A stretch of DNA of 64,000 nucleotides from Kitasatospora sp. GAS204B (GCF_029892155.1 NZ_JARZAG010000011.1:186001-250000); one strand, 5' to 3'. Numbered from the stretch's first letter, positions 27,111 to 36,302 are shown. The notes: generated by a model from the sequence alone, not told the origin. Translations and numbers: made by a program.

Positions 27111-27272
27111 CGGGTCAGCCGGCCGGGTTAGAGGGTCCGCCAGCAGGGGGCCGGCGTCGCGACGCCCGGGCTGTCGCCTGGACGGCTTCTCCTCAGTCGC
27201 CGATGCTCCGCATGGACTCCCTCGTCGGCACCGCCCAGACTCGGCCCGGACGCCGCTCCTTCCTCCAGCCCC

Positions 27273-28037
27273 CTACTGGCGGACCCTCTTAGCCGCGTGC
27301 AGCAGGAACCAGTGCCGGGCGAGCCGGACGCCCTGCGGCGCGGAGGCCTGGGCGACGTAGCGATCGAAGTGCTGCTGGTCGCCCACCGGGTCGTAGTCCT
27401 CGAAGATGGGCACCAGCTGCAGGAACCGGTTCAGCTCGGCCGGCGAGTGGAAGTACTCGTCGTAGTGGAAGCTCTGCTCCCGCAGGATCGTGAAGCCCGC
27501 CTCGGCCAGCCGCCGCCGCTCCTCGTGCGCGACCGGCGTGCCCGCCCAGCGGCCGTAGAGCTGTCCCCGGCCGAAGACCTCCTTGAGCTCACGCACGTCG
27601 TGCTCGCCGATGCCGAGGTAGACCAGCGAGCCGCCGGGCTTGAGGACCCGCTGGAACTCCGGTCCGAAGAGCGGGCCGCGACGCGAGGTCACGACGTCGA
27701 AGGTCCGGTCGGCGAAGCCGGTCGCCGAGGCGTCCCGCAGTTCGAACGAGACCTGTCCCAGCCCGGACTCGGCCAGGTGGCGGCCGGCCGATTCGAGCAT
27801 CTCCGGGGCCAGGTCGATGGCGTGGACGCGGCCGAAGGCCGGGGCGATCGCCAGCAGGTTGCGTCCGTCCGCGCAGCCGACGTCCAGCAGGTGCCCGGCC
27901 GGATCGCCGAGGCCGTGCACGATCTGGTCGAAGACCTCCTCCGGATCGCCGTCGGCGTAGACCACCGTGCGCTGGGCCCCGCTGGAATAGCCGCCGAACT
28001 TCTCGGCCACCTTCGAATAGAACTCCGAATTCATCAT
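27273..28037 (-). CDS. SAM-dependent methyltransferase
   Basis: This 254-aa class I methyltransferase has motif I LLDVGCADGRNLLAIA, acidic motif HAIDLAPEMLE, and post-motif region VLKPGGSLVYLG; the C-terminal 90 residues are aromatic-rich and probably bind substrate. ATG codons at 28037 and 28034 both serve as possible starts, behind a GAGA-type site; the longer open frame upstream is a shadow. It faces the preQ0 genes and is divergent from the ATP-grasp ligase gene, so it is probably a tailoring enzyme of the same cluster. Target atom and substrate are unknown. Confidence 0.85.
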   Translation of the reverse strand: MMNSEFYSKVAEKFGGYSSGAQRTVVYADGDPEEVFDQIVHGLGDPAGHLLDVGCADGRNLLAIAPAFGRVHAIDLAPEMLESAGRHLAESGLGQVSFELRDASATGFADRTFDVVTSRRGPLFGPEFQRVLKPGGSLVYLGIGEHDVRELKEVFGRGQLYGRWAGTPVAHEERRRLAEAGFTILREQSFHYDEYFHSPAELNRFLQLVPIFEDYDPVGDQQHFDRYVAQASAPQGVRLARHWFLLHAAKRVRQ

Positions 28038-28268
28038 CAGATCTCTTTTCCGGAAGGCCAGTTGCTCCGATCGTGAGCCATCCTGCCGCTCCGGCCGTTC
28101 GGCCAGAAGGTCCCGCCGCCCGGACTTCGGCCCGGACCGGAACACACCGGCCGGACGCCTGCCCGGTCCGAACGGGCAGCACCGGGCCGGGAGTACGGTC
28201 CGCCGGCGACCGCCGGTCCGTCCGCTGGGACGTCGTCCGCACGCATCCGCATCAGAAGAGAGGCCGCC

Positions 28269-29519
28269 ATGGGAGCAGCCACACCCGCGATCCTGCTGGT
28301 CGACCCCGTCCGCCAAGGCGTGCCGTTCAAGGCCGCCGCCCGCGATCTGGGGTTCGCCGTCGTCTCGCTCTACACGCACGACTACCTGGCCGCGCTGCCC
28401 GGCCACCAGGAGGGCGACGACCTCTCGCTGTACGCCGGTGAGCCCGAGGACGCCGCTCGGCAGCTGGCCGGCACCGGCTTCGACGTCCGCGCGGTGGTGC
28501 CCGCCCTGGAGGCGGGCGTGTACCTGGCCGACCTGATCGCGCAGCGGCTCGGGCTGCCGGGCAACGACCACGCGCTCGCCTGGGCCAGGCGCAACAAGGC
28601 GGCGATGCGGGCCCGGGCGGGCGAGGCGGGTGTCCGCGTCCCCGAGTTCCGACGGGTCCACGCGGCGGCGGAGATCGCCGCGGCCGCCCACCAGGTGGGC
28701 TTTCCCGTCATCGTGAAGCCGACCATGGGCGCGGGCTCGCAGGGCGTCACGGTGTTCTCGGACGCCGACGCGCTGCACGACGTCGAGCGGCTGGTCACCC
28801 ACGACGTCTACCGCGAGCCGATCACCGAGTGGCTGGTGGAACGGTACATCCGGGGCCGCGAGTTCGCGGTCAACTTCTTCAGCGCCGACGGCCGGCACCG
28901 GCTGGTGGACATCTGGGAGTACCGCCGTCCCGACGACGGCGACTACGACTTCCCGCTCTGGGACATCGTGCAGATCGACGAGCGTCACCCGGACCGGGAA
29001 CGGGTGGAGCGGTTCGTCCGGGAGGCCCTCGATGCCTACGGCATCCGGCGGGGCCCCAGCCACACCGAGGTGAAGTGCAACGAGGAGGGCGTCTTCCTGA
29101 TCGAGGTCGGTGCCCGGTTGTCGGGCGGTCCCGCCGTGGAGATGTGGGCCCGGTACGGCGGCCTGCGCCCGTTCCACGACGCCATCGAGTGCTACCTGGG
29201 GCGGCGGCCGCGGCTGCTGGACCAACCGGTCGTGTTCCCGGGCGTGTTCGGCTCGGTGGTGATCCACAACGAGCAGGCGCCCGGCACGCTGGTGGCCGTG
29301 CACGGCCTGGACCGGCTGGACGACCTCCCGGGCATCGACAGCGTGCTGGTCGGCTACCAGCCCGGCGACCATGTTCCGCTGACCCGTGACAACGTCAGCA
29401 TCCCGTTCAGCGCCTCCGTGCACGGCCAGGACGAGGCGGCCGTGCTCGCCACCCTGGCCGCCGTCCGCTCCCTGGTCCGGCTGGAGATCCGGCCCGACCC
29501 GGTCCCCGCCGATGCCTGA
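28269..29519 (+). CDS. ATP-grasp ligase (amino-acid ligase-like)
   Basis: This 416-aa ATP-grasp protein has a flexible N-terminal domain, the ATP-binding lid VGFPVIVKPTMGAGSQGV near residues 144-161, then EWLVERYIRGREFAVNFFS and the metal-binding pair HTEVKCNEEGVFLIEVGARLSGGP. That layout is close to L-amino-acid ligases, which join a carboxylate to an amine through an acyl phosphate. In this setting it could couple 7-carboxy-7-deazaguanine or an amino acid with diaminobutyrate; that is inference. Its ATG follows GAGAGG. It overlaps the next (exporter) gene by 8 nt. Confidence 0.85.
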   Translation: MGAATPAILLVDPVRQGVPFKAAARDLGFAVVSLYTHDYLAALPGHQEGDDLSLYAGEPEDAARQLAGTGFDVRAVVPALEAGVYLADLIAQRLGLPGNDHALAWARRNKAAMRARAGEAGVRVPEFRRVHAAAEIAAAAHQVGFPVIVKPTMGAGSQGVTVFSDADALHDVERLVTHDVYREPITEWLVERYIRGREFAVNFFSADGRHRLVDIWEYRRPDDGDYDFPLWDIVQIDERHPDRERVERFVREALDAYGIRRGPSHTEVKCNEEGVFLIEVGARLSGGPAVEMWARYGGLRPFHDAIECYLGRRPRLLDQPVVFPGVFGSVVIHNEQAPGTLVAVHGLDRLDDLPGIDSVLVGYQPGDHVPLTRDNVSIPFSASVHGQDEAAVLATLAAVRSLVRLEIRPDPVPADA

Positions 29520-30720
29520 GACGGCCGCCACCGGCTCGATCGCCACCTACCGGGAGGTGCTGGCCGCCCCGGGGGCCCGGCGGTTGGCCGTGGCGAGCCT
29601 GGTGTCCAAGTTCCCGATCAGCATGTTCCCGGTGAGCGGCGTGCTCCTGCTGTCGCCCCGGTACTCCTATGCCGAGGCCGGGACGGCCGTCGGTGCGATG
29701 CTGCTCGCGAACGCCGTCAGCAGTCCGCTGCGCGGCCGGCTGGCGGCGACCGGGTCGGGTCGCGTGCTGCGCCGCTGCCTCGCCGGCTACCTGGTCGGAC
29801 TGGCGGGGCTGGTGCTGGCCGCCGCGGGCCGCCTGCCGTTCGGGTGGGTGGTCCTGTCCGTGGTCACGATCGGTCTCTGCTTCCCGCCGGTCAGCATCCT
29901 GCTGCGGACGCACTGGACGTCGGTCGACCGGGCGCGCGGTCGCTCGTCGGCGAACGCGCTGGAGTCGGCGCTGATGGACGTCACGCTGATCACCGGGCCG
30001 GTGCTCGCCACCTGGCTGAGCACCTCGCTCTCCCCGCTGCTGCCGTTCGCGCTGATCGGGGTGCTGATGGCCGGCGCCGTGGTCCTGCTGCTCACCCTGC
30101 ACCGCGAGCCGACCGAACGCCCCGGACCCCCGACCGGCCACTGGCGGGCACCGTTGCGCTCCCGCCCGCTGCGCGCGGTGTTCGGCGCCCAGTTCCTGTT
30201 CTGCGCGGCGCTGTCCGCCACCGAGGTGATGCTGCCCGTCTACGCGCAGCAGCAGCACGTCGCCTCGCACAGCGGGTGGTATCTGGCCGGCCTCTCGGTG
30301 GGCAGCATCGTGGGCGCCCTGGGCCTGGGCGCCCACGATGCCCTGGCCCGGACCGAACTGCCGGGACTCCTCGCCGTGTTCGTCGGTGGCTGCGTGCTGC
30401 TGGGCCTGGCGATGCAGGTGGCGCCGGCCGCCGTCCTGCTGGTCTGCCCGCTCACCGGCCTCGCGGTCGGCTCGACCTTCGCCCGCCTCTTCACCGCCAT
30501 CGGCGCGCTGACCCCGCCCGGCTGCGACAGCGAGACCCAGGGCTGGGCCAACAGCATGACGACCGTCGGCTTCGCGGCCGGCGCCTCGGCGGGTGCCACC
30601 CTCGCCGGGGCGTACGGCGCGGGTGCCTTCCTGCTGCTCTCCCCGGTCGCGGGTGGGACGGCGGTGCTGTTCGCCCTCGGCGGGACGGCCGCCCTGGCTC
30701 AAGAAGGTGGAGCCGACTGA
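29512..30720 (+). CDS. MFS exporter
   Basis: This 402-aa membrane protein has about 12 hydrophobic helices and the drug/amino-acid-exporter-like layout (VASLVSKFPISMFPV at the start, then LRGRLAATGSGRVLRR). The ATG at 29512 lies inside the end of the ATP-grasp gene (8-nt overlap), so the two are translated together. It is the likely exporter of the cluster's product, which would also give self-protection. Confidence 0.85.
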   Translation: MPETAATGSIATYREVLAAPGARRLAVASLVSKFPISMFPVSGVLLLSPRYSYAEAGTAVGAMLLANAVSSPLRGRLAATGSGRVLRRCLAGYLVGLAGLVLAAAGRLPFGWVVLSVVTIGLCFPPVSILLRTHWTSVDRARGRSSANALESALMDVTLITGPVLATWLSTSLSPLLPFALIGVLMAGAVVLLLTLHREPTERPGPPTGHWRAPLRSRPLRAVFGAQFLFCAALSATEVMLPVYAQQQHVASHSGWYLAGLSVGSIVGALGLGAHDALARTELPGLLAVFVGGCVLLGLAMQVAPAAVLLVCPLTGLAVGSTFARLFTAIGALTPPGCDSETQGWANSMTTVGFAAGASAGATLAGAYGAGAFLLLSPVAGGTAVLFALGGTAALAQEGGAD

Positions 30721-30732
30721 CCGGGGCAGCGC

Positions 30733-31761
30733 TCAGCAGCCGAGCTCGGCCCGGGTCGGCGGGTCCGCACCGGGGCGGGTGCAGGTGACGGCGGCGGCCC
30801 GGGCCGCCAGGGCCAGCGCCTCGGCCACCTCGGGGGCGAGGCGGTCGGTACTCGTCGCGGCCCGCAGCGCCTCGCGCGCGGTCGGCGGCAACTGGAAGCC
30901 GGACCCCAGCCGTTCGGACCCCAGCGGTTCGGACCCCAGCGGTTCGGCACCCAACGGTTCGGACCCCAGCAACCCCGCCCCGAGCAGCCCACCCACCAGC
31001 CCGGCCATGAAGGCGTCCCCCGCGCCCACGGTGTCCACCACCTCGACCGGTGTGGGCGCCAGCTCGCAACTCCCGTGCCGCCAGAAGGCCAGCGCACCCG
31101 CGGCGCCCAGCGTGACCACCACCAGCGCGGGCCCGGTCCGCACCCACGCGGCGGCCACCGCCGCGGCGTCGCAGCCCGGGTAGAGCCAGTCGAGATCCTC
31201 CGCACTGGCCTTCACCACATCGCTGAGCGCGACGAGTTGCTCGACTCGCGGCCGCTCCTCGTCCGCCGTCCCCAGCAGCGCGGGCCGCAGGTTGGGGTCG
31301 TAGGAGACGGTGGCCCCCGGGCGGGCGGCCCGGACGGCGGCGAGCACCCGAGCCGCGCCGGGCGCCAGGGTCGCCGCGATCGAACCGGTGTGCAGGTGGG
31401 CGATCGGACCGGTGCGGGCCGGGTCGACGGCCTCCGGTGCCAGGCTCCAGTCGATGTCGAAGCGGTAGGTCGCCGCTCCGTCCGAGCCCAGGGTGGCGGT
31501 GGCGGTGGACGTCGCGGCGTCGACCACCGACCCGACGGTGAGCCGCACACCGCTCTGGCCGAGCCGTCGCCGCAGGTCCAGGCCGTACCGGTCGCTGCCG
31601 ATCCGGGTGGCCAGGCAGACCGGCCGGCCGAGCCTGGCCAGCCCGAGGGCCACGTTCGCGGGGCTGCCCCCGGGTACGGCGCGTTGCCGGCCGTCCGGGG
31701 TCGCCAGGATGTCGGTCAGTGCCTCACCGATGACGAGGGCCGAAGACCCTGCGGCCGTCAT
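30733..31761 (-). CDS. PfkB-family carbohydrate kinase (fructokinase type)
   Basis: This 342-aa ribokinase-fold kinase shows GGSPANVALGLARLG near the start, YDPNLRPALL, and the catalytic/anion-hole motif DTVGAGDAFMAG near residue 237. It probably phosphorylates fructose produced by the polyol dehydrogenase encoded just upstream. The ATG at 31761 follows AGGAGGACGC. After the catalytic motif there is an extra stretch of repeated GSEPL-like units coded by 15-bp tandem repeats; it lies beyond the conserved core and probably forms a flexible loop. It is the last gene of the leftward sugar operon. Confidence 0.88.
   Translation of the reverse strand: MTAAGSSALVIGEALTDILATPDGRQRAVPGGSPANVALGLARLGRPVCLATRIGSDRYGLDLRRRLGQSGVRLTVGSVVDAATSTATATLGSDGAATYRFDIDWSLAPEAVDPARTGPIAHLHTGSIAATLAPGAARVLAAVRAARPGATVSYDPNLRPALLGTADEERPRVEQLVALSDVVKASAEDLDWLYPGCDAAAVAAAWVRTGPALVVVTLGAAGALAFWRHGSCELAPTPVEVVDTVGAGDAFMAGLVGGLLGAGLLGSEPLGAEPLGSEPLGSERLGSGFQLPPTAREALRAATSTDRLAPEVAEALALAARAAAVTCTRPGADPPTRAELGC
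30901..30970. repeat. 15-bp tandem repeat inside the kinase gene
   Basis: Units of GGACCCCAGCGGTTC: copies at 30901-30915, 30916-30930, 30931-30945, a diverged copy at 30946-30960, and a partial copy to 30970. The unit is a multiple of three, so copy-number change would keep the frame and add or remove five residues of the kinase. Confidence 0.85.
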
Positions 31762-31770
31762 GCGTCCTCC

Positions 31771-31802
31771 TTGCTGTGGTTCGGGCTTGCTGTGGTTCGG
31801 GT
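31771..31802. repeat. 16-bp tandem duplication between dehydrogenase and kinase genes
   Basis: TTGCTGTGGTTCGGGC at 31771-31786 is repeated as TTGCTGTGGTTCGGGT at 31787-31802. It fills most of the 49-bp spacer just upstream of the kinase ribosome binding site. Confidence 0.8.
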
Positions 31803-31810
31803 GCCCCGGG

Positions 31811-32800
31811 TCATGGGGTGATGACGATCTTTCGGCCCTTGCCCGCCTGGAACTGCTGGAGCGCGGTGGCGTAGTCGGCGAGCGGGAGCCGGTCGCTGAT
31901 GAAGACCTGGGGGTCCAGGACACCGGTGGCGAAGAGCTCGGCCGCGCGCTCGTAGCTGTGCAGCACCGCCATCGAGCCGGTGATGGTGATCTCCTGGTTG
32001 TAGATCCGGTACGGCTCGATCGTCGCACGCGCGGCGTAGTCCGCGACGCCGAACTGCAGGTAGGTACCGCCCTTGCCGACCCGGCCGAGCGCGTCCTGGA
32101 TGGCCAGCTCGTTGCCGGTCGCGTCGATCACCACGTCCCAACCACGCGGCCGGTCCAGCTCGTCGGCGGAGGTGACGGCGTTGGTGCAGCCCAGCAGGCG
32201 TGCGGCGGTGAGCCGTTCGCTGTTGATGTCGACGACGTCCACGCCGGCCGCGCCGGTGCGCTTGGCGAGCTCCAGCATCATCAGGCCCATCGTGCCGGAG
32301 CCGTAGATCAGCACGCTGCTGGCCAACCGGCTGCGCAGCACGTCGTAGCCGCGCACCGCGCAGGAGAGCGGTTCGATGAGGGCGGCGTCCTGGGTGCGGA
32401 CGTGCTCGGGCAGCCGCACGCAGTTGGCGACCGGGGCGAGGGCGAACTCGGCGGCTGCGCCGGGCACGGTGACCCCGATCGCGGAGAAGTTCTCGCAGAG
32501 GTTGCCGCGCCCGATCCGGCAGTAGTGGCACTCGCGGCAGGGCAGCGAGGGGTCCACGGCGACCTGGTCACCGACCGAGAGTTCGCGCACCCCGGTGCCG
32601 ACCGCGACCACCTCCCCGGCGAACTCGTGACCGGGGATGATCGGCAGCGTGGGCGCGAACTCGCCCTGGAGGATGTGCAGGTCGGTGCCGCACAGCCCGC
32701 AGGCCGCCACCTTGACCACCACCTCCCGGGGGCCGGGTGTCGGATCGTCGACGGTCTCGACGGCCACCACACCGGGCGAGCTGATGACGGCGGCCTTCAC
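31811..32800 (-). CDS. Zinc-dependent polyol (sorbitol-type) dehydrogenase
   Basis: This 329-aa medium-chain dehydrogenase has catalytic zinc residues in CGLCGTDLH and GHEFAG, the structural-zinc cysteines CRECHYCRIGRGNLC, and an NAD-binding GSGTMG loop. In a sugar ABC operon with a PfkB kinase it should oxidise the imported polyol to a ketose. The GTG at 32800 is preferred, with GGGGAG seven bases upstream; the frame is open 15 codons further. It follows the second permease gene after 28 bp. Confidence 0.87.
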   Translation of the reverse strand: MKAAVISSPGVVAVETVDDPTPGPREVVVKVAACGLCGTDLHILQGEFAPTLPIIPGHEFAGEVVAVGTGVRELSVGDQVAVDPSLPCRECHYCRIGRGNLCENFSAIGVTVPGAAAEFALAPVANCVRLPEHVRTQDAALIEPLSCAVRGYDVLRSRLASSVLIYGSGTMGLMMLELAKRTGAAGVDVVDINSERLTAARLLGCTNAVTSADELDRPRGWDVVIDATGNELAIQDALGRVGKGGTYLQFGVADYAARATIEPYRIYNQEITITGSMAVLHSYERAAELFATGVLDPQVFISDRLPLADYATALQQFQAGKGRKIVITP

Positions 32801-32828
32801 CGGACCGCTCCCCACAGGATCTGACTGG

Positions 32829-33701
32829 TCATTTGACTGCCCCAAGCGAGAGGCCCTGGACGAGCTTGTCCTGGGCGGCGAATCCGGCGACGAGCACCGG
32901 AACGGAGATGCAGACGGCGGCGGCGCACACCTTGGCCAGGAAGAGGCCCTGGCTGGTGACGAAGCCGGTGAGGAAGACGGGTGCGGTGCCGGCCACGACG
33001 CCGGTCAGCACCCGGGCGAACAGCAGCTCGTTCCAGCTGAAGATGAAGGAGATCAGCGCGGTGGCGGCGATCCCGGGCGCGGCGACGGGCGCCACGATCC
33101 GCCCCAGGGTGGTGAGCAGCCCCGCGCCGTCGATCGAGGCGGCTTCCAGGATCTCCTTGGGGACCTCGGCGAGGAAGGACCGCATCATCCACACCGCGAT
33201 CGGCAGGTTCATCGAGGTGTAGAGGATGACCAGCAGCCAGATGTTGTCCAGCATCCCGGTGTTCTGCGCGATCAGGTAGATCGGCAGCAGGCCGGCCACG
33301 GCGGGCAGCATCTTGGTGGAGAGGAAGAAGAACATCACGTCGGTCCACTTGCGCACCGGCCTGATCGACAGCGCGTAGGCGGCGGGGATCGACAGCAGCA
33401 GCACCAGCAGGGTCGAGGCGACACTGGCCGTCAGGGAGTTGATCAGCGGCGGCCAGGGGCTGACCCCGCTGCCGGCGCCGAAGAACTCCCGGTAGCCCTG
33501 CAGCGTGAGGCCGGCCCCGACGCTCGGCGGGTTGGTGGCGGCGGCCGACTCGCTGTGCAGCGAGGTGAGCACCATCCAGGCGAACGGCAGGAAGAAGAGC
33601 ACACCGCACAGCCAGGCCAGCAGGCCGAGCAGGGCGCCGTTGCGGCGGGCGGAGGCCTCGCGGCGACGCGCGGCGGGCAGGGTGGTGGCGGCGGTCGTCA
33701 C
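32829..33701 (-). CDS. Sugar/polyol ABC transporter permease (MalG type)
   Basis: This 290-aa inner-membrane protein has six hydrophobic helices and the ATPase-contact loop EAASIDGAGLLTTLGRIVAP (consensus EAAxxDGA). The GTG at 33701 overlaps the stop of the first permease gene (GTGA) and follows GGGAGGAG. Together with the partner permease and lipoprotein it makes a CUT1-class importer of the polyol type. No ATPase gene is in the operon, so a shared ATPase such as MsiK presumably serves it. Confidence 0.9.
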   Translation of the reverse strand: MTTAATTLPAARRREASARRNGALLGLLAWLCGVLFFLPFAWMVLTSLHSESAAATNPPSVGAGLTLQGYREFFGAGSGVSPWPPLINSLTASVASTLLVLLLSIPAAYALSIRPVRKWTDVMFFFLSTKMLPAVAGLLPIYLIAQNTGMLDNIWLLVILYTSMNLPIAVWMMRSFLAEVPKEILEAASIDGAGLLTTLGRIVAPVAAPGIAATALISFIFSWNELLFARVLTGVVAGTAPVFLTGFVTSQGLFLAKVCAAAVCISVPVLVAGFAAQDKLVQGLSLGAVK

Positions 33702-34666
33702 AGTGACTCCTCCCGGAACAGCGACGAGACGGTCCTCAGCGCGAAGGTCGCGAGGAGGATGGTGCAGATGACCACCAGGACGCCCTCGGCGGACGCCTGG
33801 CCGTAGTCGTGGCCCTGATAGAACGTCTGGTAGACGGTGTAGGGCAGGTTGGCGGTGCCGAGCCCGCCGGAGGTCAGCGTGAAGACGGCGTCGAAGTTCT
33901 GCACCACGTAGATGCTGCCGAGCAGGGCGGCGAGCTCCAGGTAGCGGCGCAGGTGCGGGAAGGTGAGGTAGCGGAACACCTGCCAGGTGCTCGCCCCGTC
34001 CACCCGGGCCGCCTCGACGACGTCCAGCGGCCGGCTCTGCAGCCCGGCGAGCAGGATCAGCATCATGAACGGCGTCCACTGCCAGATCAGCGAGATCTCG
34101 ACGGCGATCAGCGGAGTGTTGGAGAGCCAGTCCGGCTGCGGCGCGTGCGAGCTGCCGAACAGGCTCCAGAGCCAGGTCAGCGAGCCGTTCAGCAGACCGT
34201 AGGAGGCGTTGTAGATGGCGTGCTTCCAGAGCAGCGCGGAGGCCGCCGGCACCACCAGGAAGGGCGTGATCAGCATCGTGCGCACGACGCCGCGGCCCAG
34301 GAAACGGCGGTCGAGCAGCAGCGCCAGCACCAGCCCCAGCAGCAGGCTCACCAGCACCACGGCGACGGTCAGCAGCACCGTGGTGACGATGGACGAGCGC
34401 AGCGCCGGATCGTCGAACGCCGCGGCGTAGTTGGACAGGCCGCCGAACCCGCGGTTGCCCGGGTCCAGCGCGTTCCAGCGCATGAACGAGATCACCAGGG
34501 TCCCCACGAAGGGAAGTTGGGTGACCACGATCATGAATATCAGCGCCGGCAGCAGCGGCGCCCGGAGCGACCAGGCGCCGCGCGGCCGGCCCGCCGCCGG
34601 CCGCGCGCTCTGTCCGGCGGACGGCGACACCCTGCTGCGGCGTCCGGTGATCGAGGTAGTGCTCAC
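33698..34666 (-). CDS. Sugar/polyol ABC transporter permease (MalF type)
   Basis: This 322-aa inner-membrane protein has an Arg/Pro-rich cytoplasmic N-terminus, six hydrophobic helices, and the ATPase-contact loop EAARVDGASTWQVFRYLTFP. The GTG at 34666 is favoured, with GGAG eight bases upstream. It lies 85 bp after the binding-protein gene and overlaps the second permease gene by 4 nt. Confidence 0.9.
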   Translation of the reverse strand: MSTTSITGRRSRVSPSAGQSARPAAGRPRGAWSLRAPLLPALIFMIVVTQLPFVGTLVISFMRWNALDPGNRGFGGLSNYAAAFDDPALRSSIVTTVLLTVAVVLVSLLLGLVLALLLDRRFLGRGVVRTMLITPFLVVPAASALLWKHAIYNASYGLLNGSLTWLWSLFGSSHAPQPDWLSNTPLIAVEISLIWQWTPFMMLILLAGLQSRPLDVVEAARVDGASTWQVFRYLTFPHLRRYLELAALLGSIYVVQNFDAVFTLTSGGLGTANLPYTVYQTFYQGHDYGQASAEGVLVVICTILLATFALRTVSSLFREESL

Positions 34667-34751
34667 TTGCGTTTCTCCGCTTCGCACGGGCCCCTTGCCG
34701 CGGGTGGGCGGGGCGGGGCCGGGATGCTGTCGGGTGGGTTCGCGGGGGGTG

Positions 34752-36116
34752 TCAGTGCCCCGCGTACTTGGCGCCGACCTTGGCAGCGAGCGCCTGACTG
34801 TTCTTCAGCGCCTGGTCCACGCTGATCTGGCCCGCTATCGCGTCGCTGATCTGCTGCGAGACCTGGGTGCCCAGATCGGTGAACTCCGGGATGCCGACGA
34901 ACTGGATGCCCGGCGCGGGCCTGGGCTGGACGCCCGGGTTCTGCGGGTCGACGCTGGTCAACGCGGTCTTGGTGGCCTGCGCGAACGCCGAGGCGGCGGC
35001 CACGTAGTCGGGGTTGCTGTAGGTCGAGGCGCGCTTGCCGGCCGGGACCCGGGACCAGCCGAGGCTCTTGCCGACCAGCTGCTCGTACCCCTGGCTGGAG
35101 GCCCAGGAGATGAACTTCCAGGCGTCGTCCTTGTGCGTGCTGGCCTTCTGCACGCCCCAGGCCCAGGTGTAGAGCCAGCCCGAGGCCTTGGTCTGGTCGG
35201 CCGGCGCGGGCGCGTACCCGATCTTCCCGGCGACCGGCGAGTCCGAGGCCTCCAGCGAGCCGGCCGCCGAGGTCGCGTCGTACCACATGGCGACCTTGCC
35301 CTGCTCGAGGTCGTTGAGGCACTCGGTGAACCCGGCCTGCGGCGCGCCCGCCTCACCGTGCGCCCGCAGCAGGTTGACGTAGAAGTTCGTCGCGCTGGTG
35401 AAGCCCGGACCGGTCAGCTGGGCCTGCCAGTTCTGGTCGAACCAGGTGCCGCCCATGGTGTTGGCCACGGTGGTCAGTGGCGCCATCAGCTCGCCCCAAC
35501 CCGGCTGCCCGCGCAGGCAGATGCCCTTCATGCTCGGCTGCGCCCCGTCGGCCTTGGCCGCGAGGTCGGCGACCTGCTCCCAGGTCGGGTTGGCCGGCAT
35601 GGTCAGTCCCTTGGCCGCGAAGACGTCCTTGCGGTACATCAGGAACGACGACTCGCCGTAGAACGGCTCGGCGTAGAGCTGGCCGTTGTACGTCAGGGAC
35701 TGCTGGATGGTGGGCAGGATGTCGCTCTGCTGGAACGAGGTGTCACTGGCGGAGTTCCCGCTGAGCGAGGCCAGCCAGCCGTTCTTCGCGTAGAACGGGA
35801 CCTCGTAGTTGCTGATGGTCGCGATGTCGTACTGGCCGGACTGGCTGGAGAAGTCCTGGGTGAACTTGTCCCGGGCGTCGTTCTCCGGCAGTACGGTGAA
35901 GTTGACCTTGATGCCGGTGGTCTTGGTGAAGTTGTCCGCGGTCAGCTTCTGCAGGTCCTCCATCTGCGGGTTGTTCACCATCAGCACGTTGATGGAGTGC
36001 GCCTGCGAGCTGCCGCCGGCGCCGCCGGCACCGCTGCAGGCCGCGAGCATGGCGCCGCAGAGGACCATCGCGCCCAGCGGCACGGTCCTGCGCAGAACGG
36101 ACTGTCTGATCGTCAT
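34752..36116 (-). CDS. Sugar/polyol ABC transporter substrate-binding lipoprotein
   Basis: This 454-aa family 1 extracellular solute-binding protein has a lipoprotein signal peptide (MTIRQSVLRRTVPLGAMVLC, lipobox around LAACS at Cys27). Mature-protein landmarks include YNGQLYAEPFYGESSFLMYRKDVF and MWYDATSAAGSLE, seen in polyol-type binding proteins. It captures the sugar outside the membrane and hands it to the two permeases. It is the first gene of the leftward operon, so the operon promoter should lie in 36117-36337. Confidence 0.9.
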   Translation of the reverse strand: MTIRQSVLRRTVPLGAMVLCGAMLAACSGAGGAGGSSQAHSINVLMVNNPQMEDLQKLTADNFTKTTGIKVNFTVLPENDARDKFTQDFSSQSGQYDIATISNYEVPFYAKNGWLASLSGNSASDTSFQQSDILPTIQQSLTYNGQLYAEPFYGESSFLMYRKDVFAAKGLTMPANPTWEQVADLAAKADGAQPSMKGICLRGQPGWGELMAPLTTVANTMGGTWFDQNWQAQLTGPGFTSATNFYVNLLRAHGEAGAPQAGFTECLNDLEQGKVAMWYDATSAAGSLEASDSPVAGKIGYAPAPADQTKASGWLYTWAWGVQKASTHKDDAWKFISWASSQGYEQLVGKSLGWSRVPAGKRASTYSNPDYVAAASAFAQATKTALTSVDPQNPGVQPRPAPGIQFVGIPEFTDLGTQVSQQISDAIAGQISVDQALKNSQALAAKVGAKYAGH

Positions 36117-36260
36117 GGTGCTGTTCCTTCTCTCGGCGAGCCCGGTCGGGTGGGACCGGTTCGCGACGCGTGGGATCGATGCCGCGGCCGCGTGGGGATC
36201 GGCCGTGGTCGTGGCTCGGGCGTCGCGCGATGGCCACGGCAGCGGGGGGACTGCCGTTCG

Positions 36261-36302
36261 GTGTGGTGCCTCAGGTGTGGTGCGTCAGCTGTGGTGCGTC
36301 AG
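36261..36302. repeat. Three 14-bp tandem repeats upstream of the polyol operon
   Basis: GTGTGGTGCCTCAG (36261-36274), GTGTGGTGCGTCAG (36275-36288) and CTGTGGTGCGTCAG (36289-36302) abut in the gap between the binding-protein gene and the DeoR-type regulator gene. They could be operators of that regulator, which often uses direct repeats, or simply a small expansion. Confidence 0.75.

Noticed and set aside
30901..30970. CRISPR-like array
   Set aside because: The units abut without spacers and lie inside a kinase gene; the other short arrays (36261, 37347, 60376) also lack spacers, and no cas genes are present.
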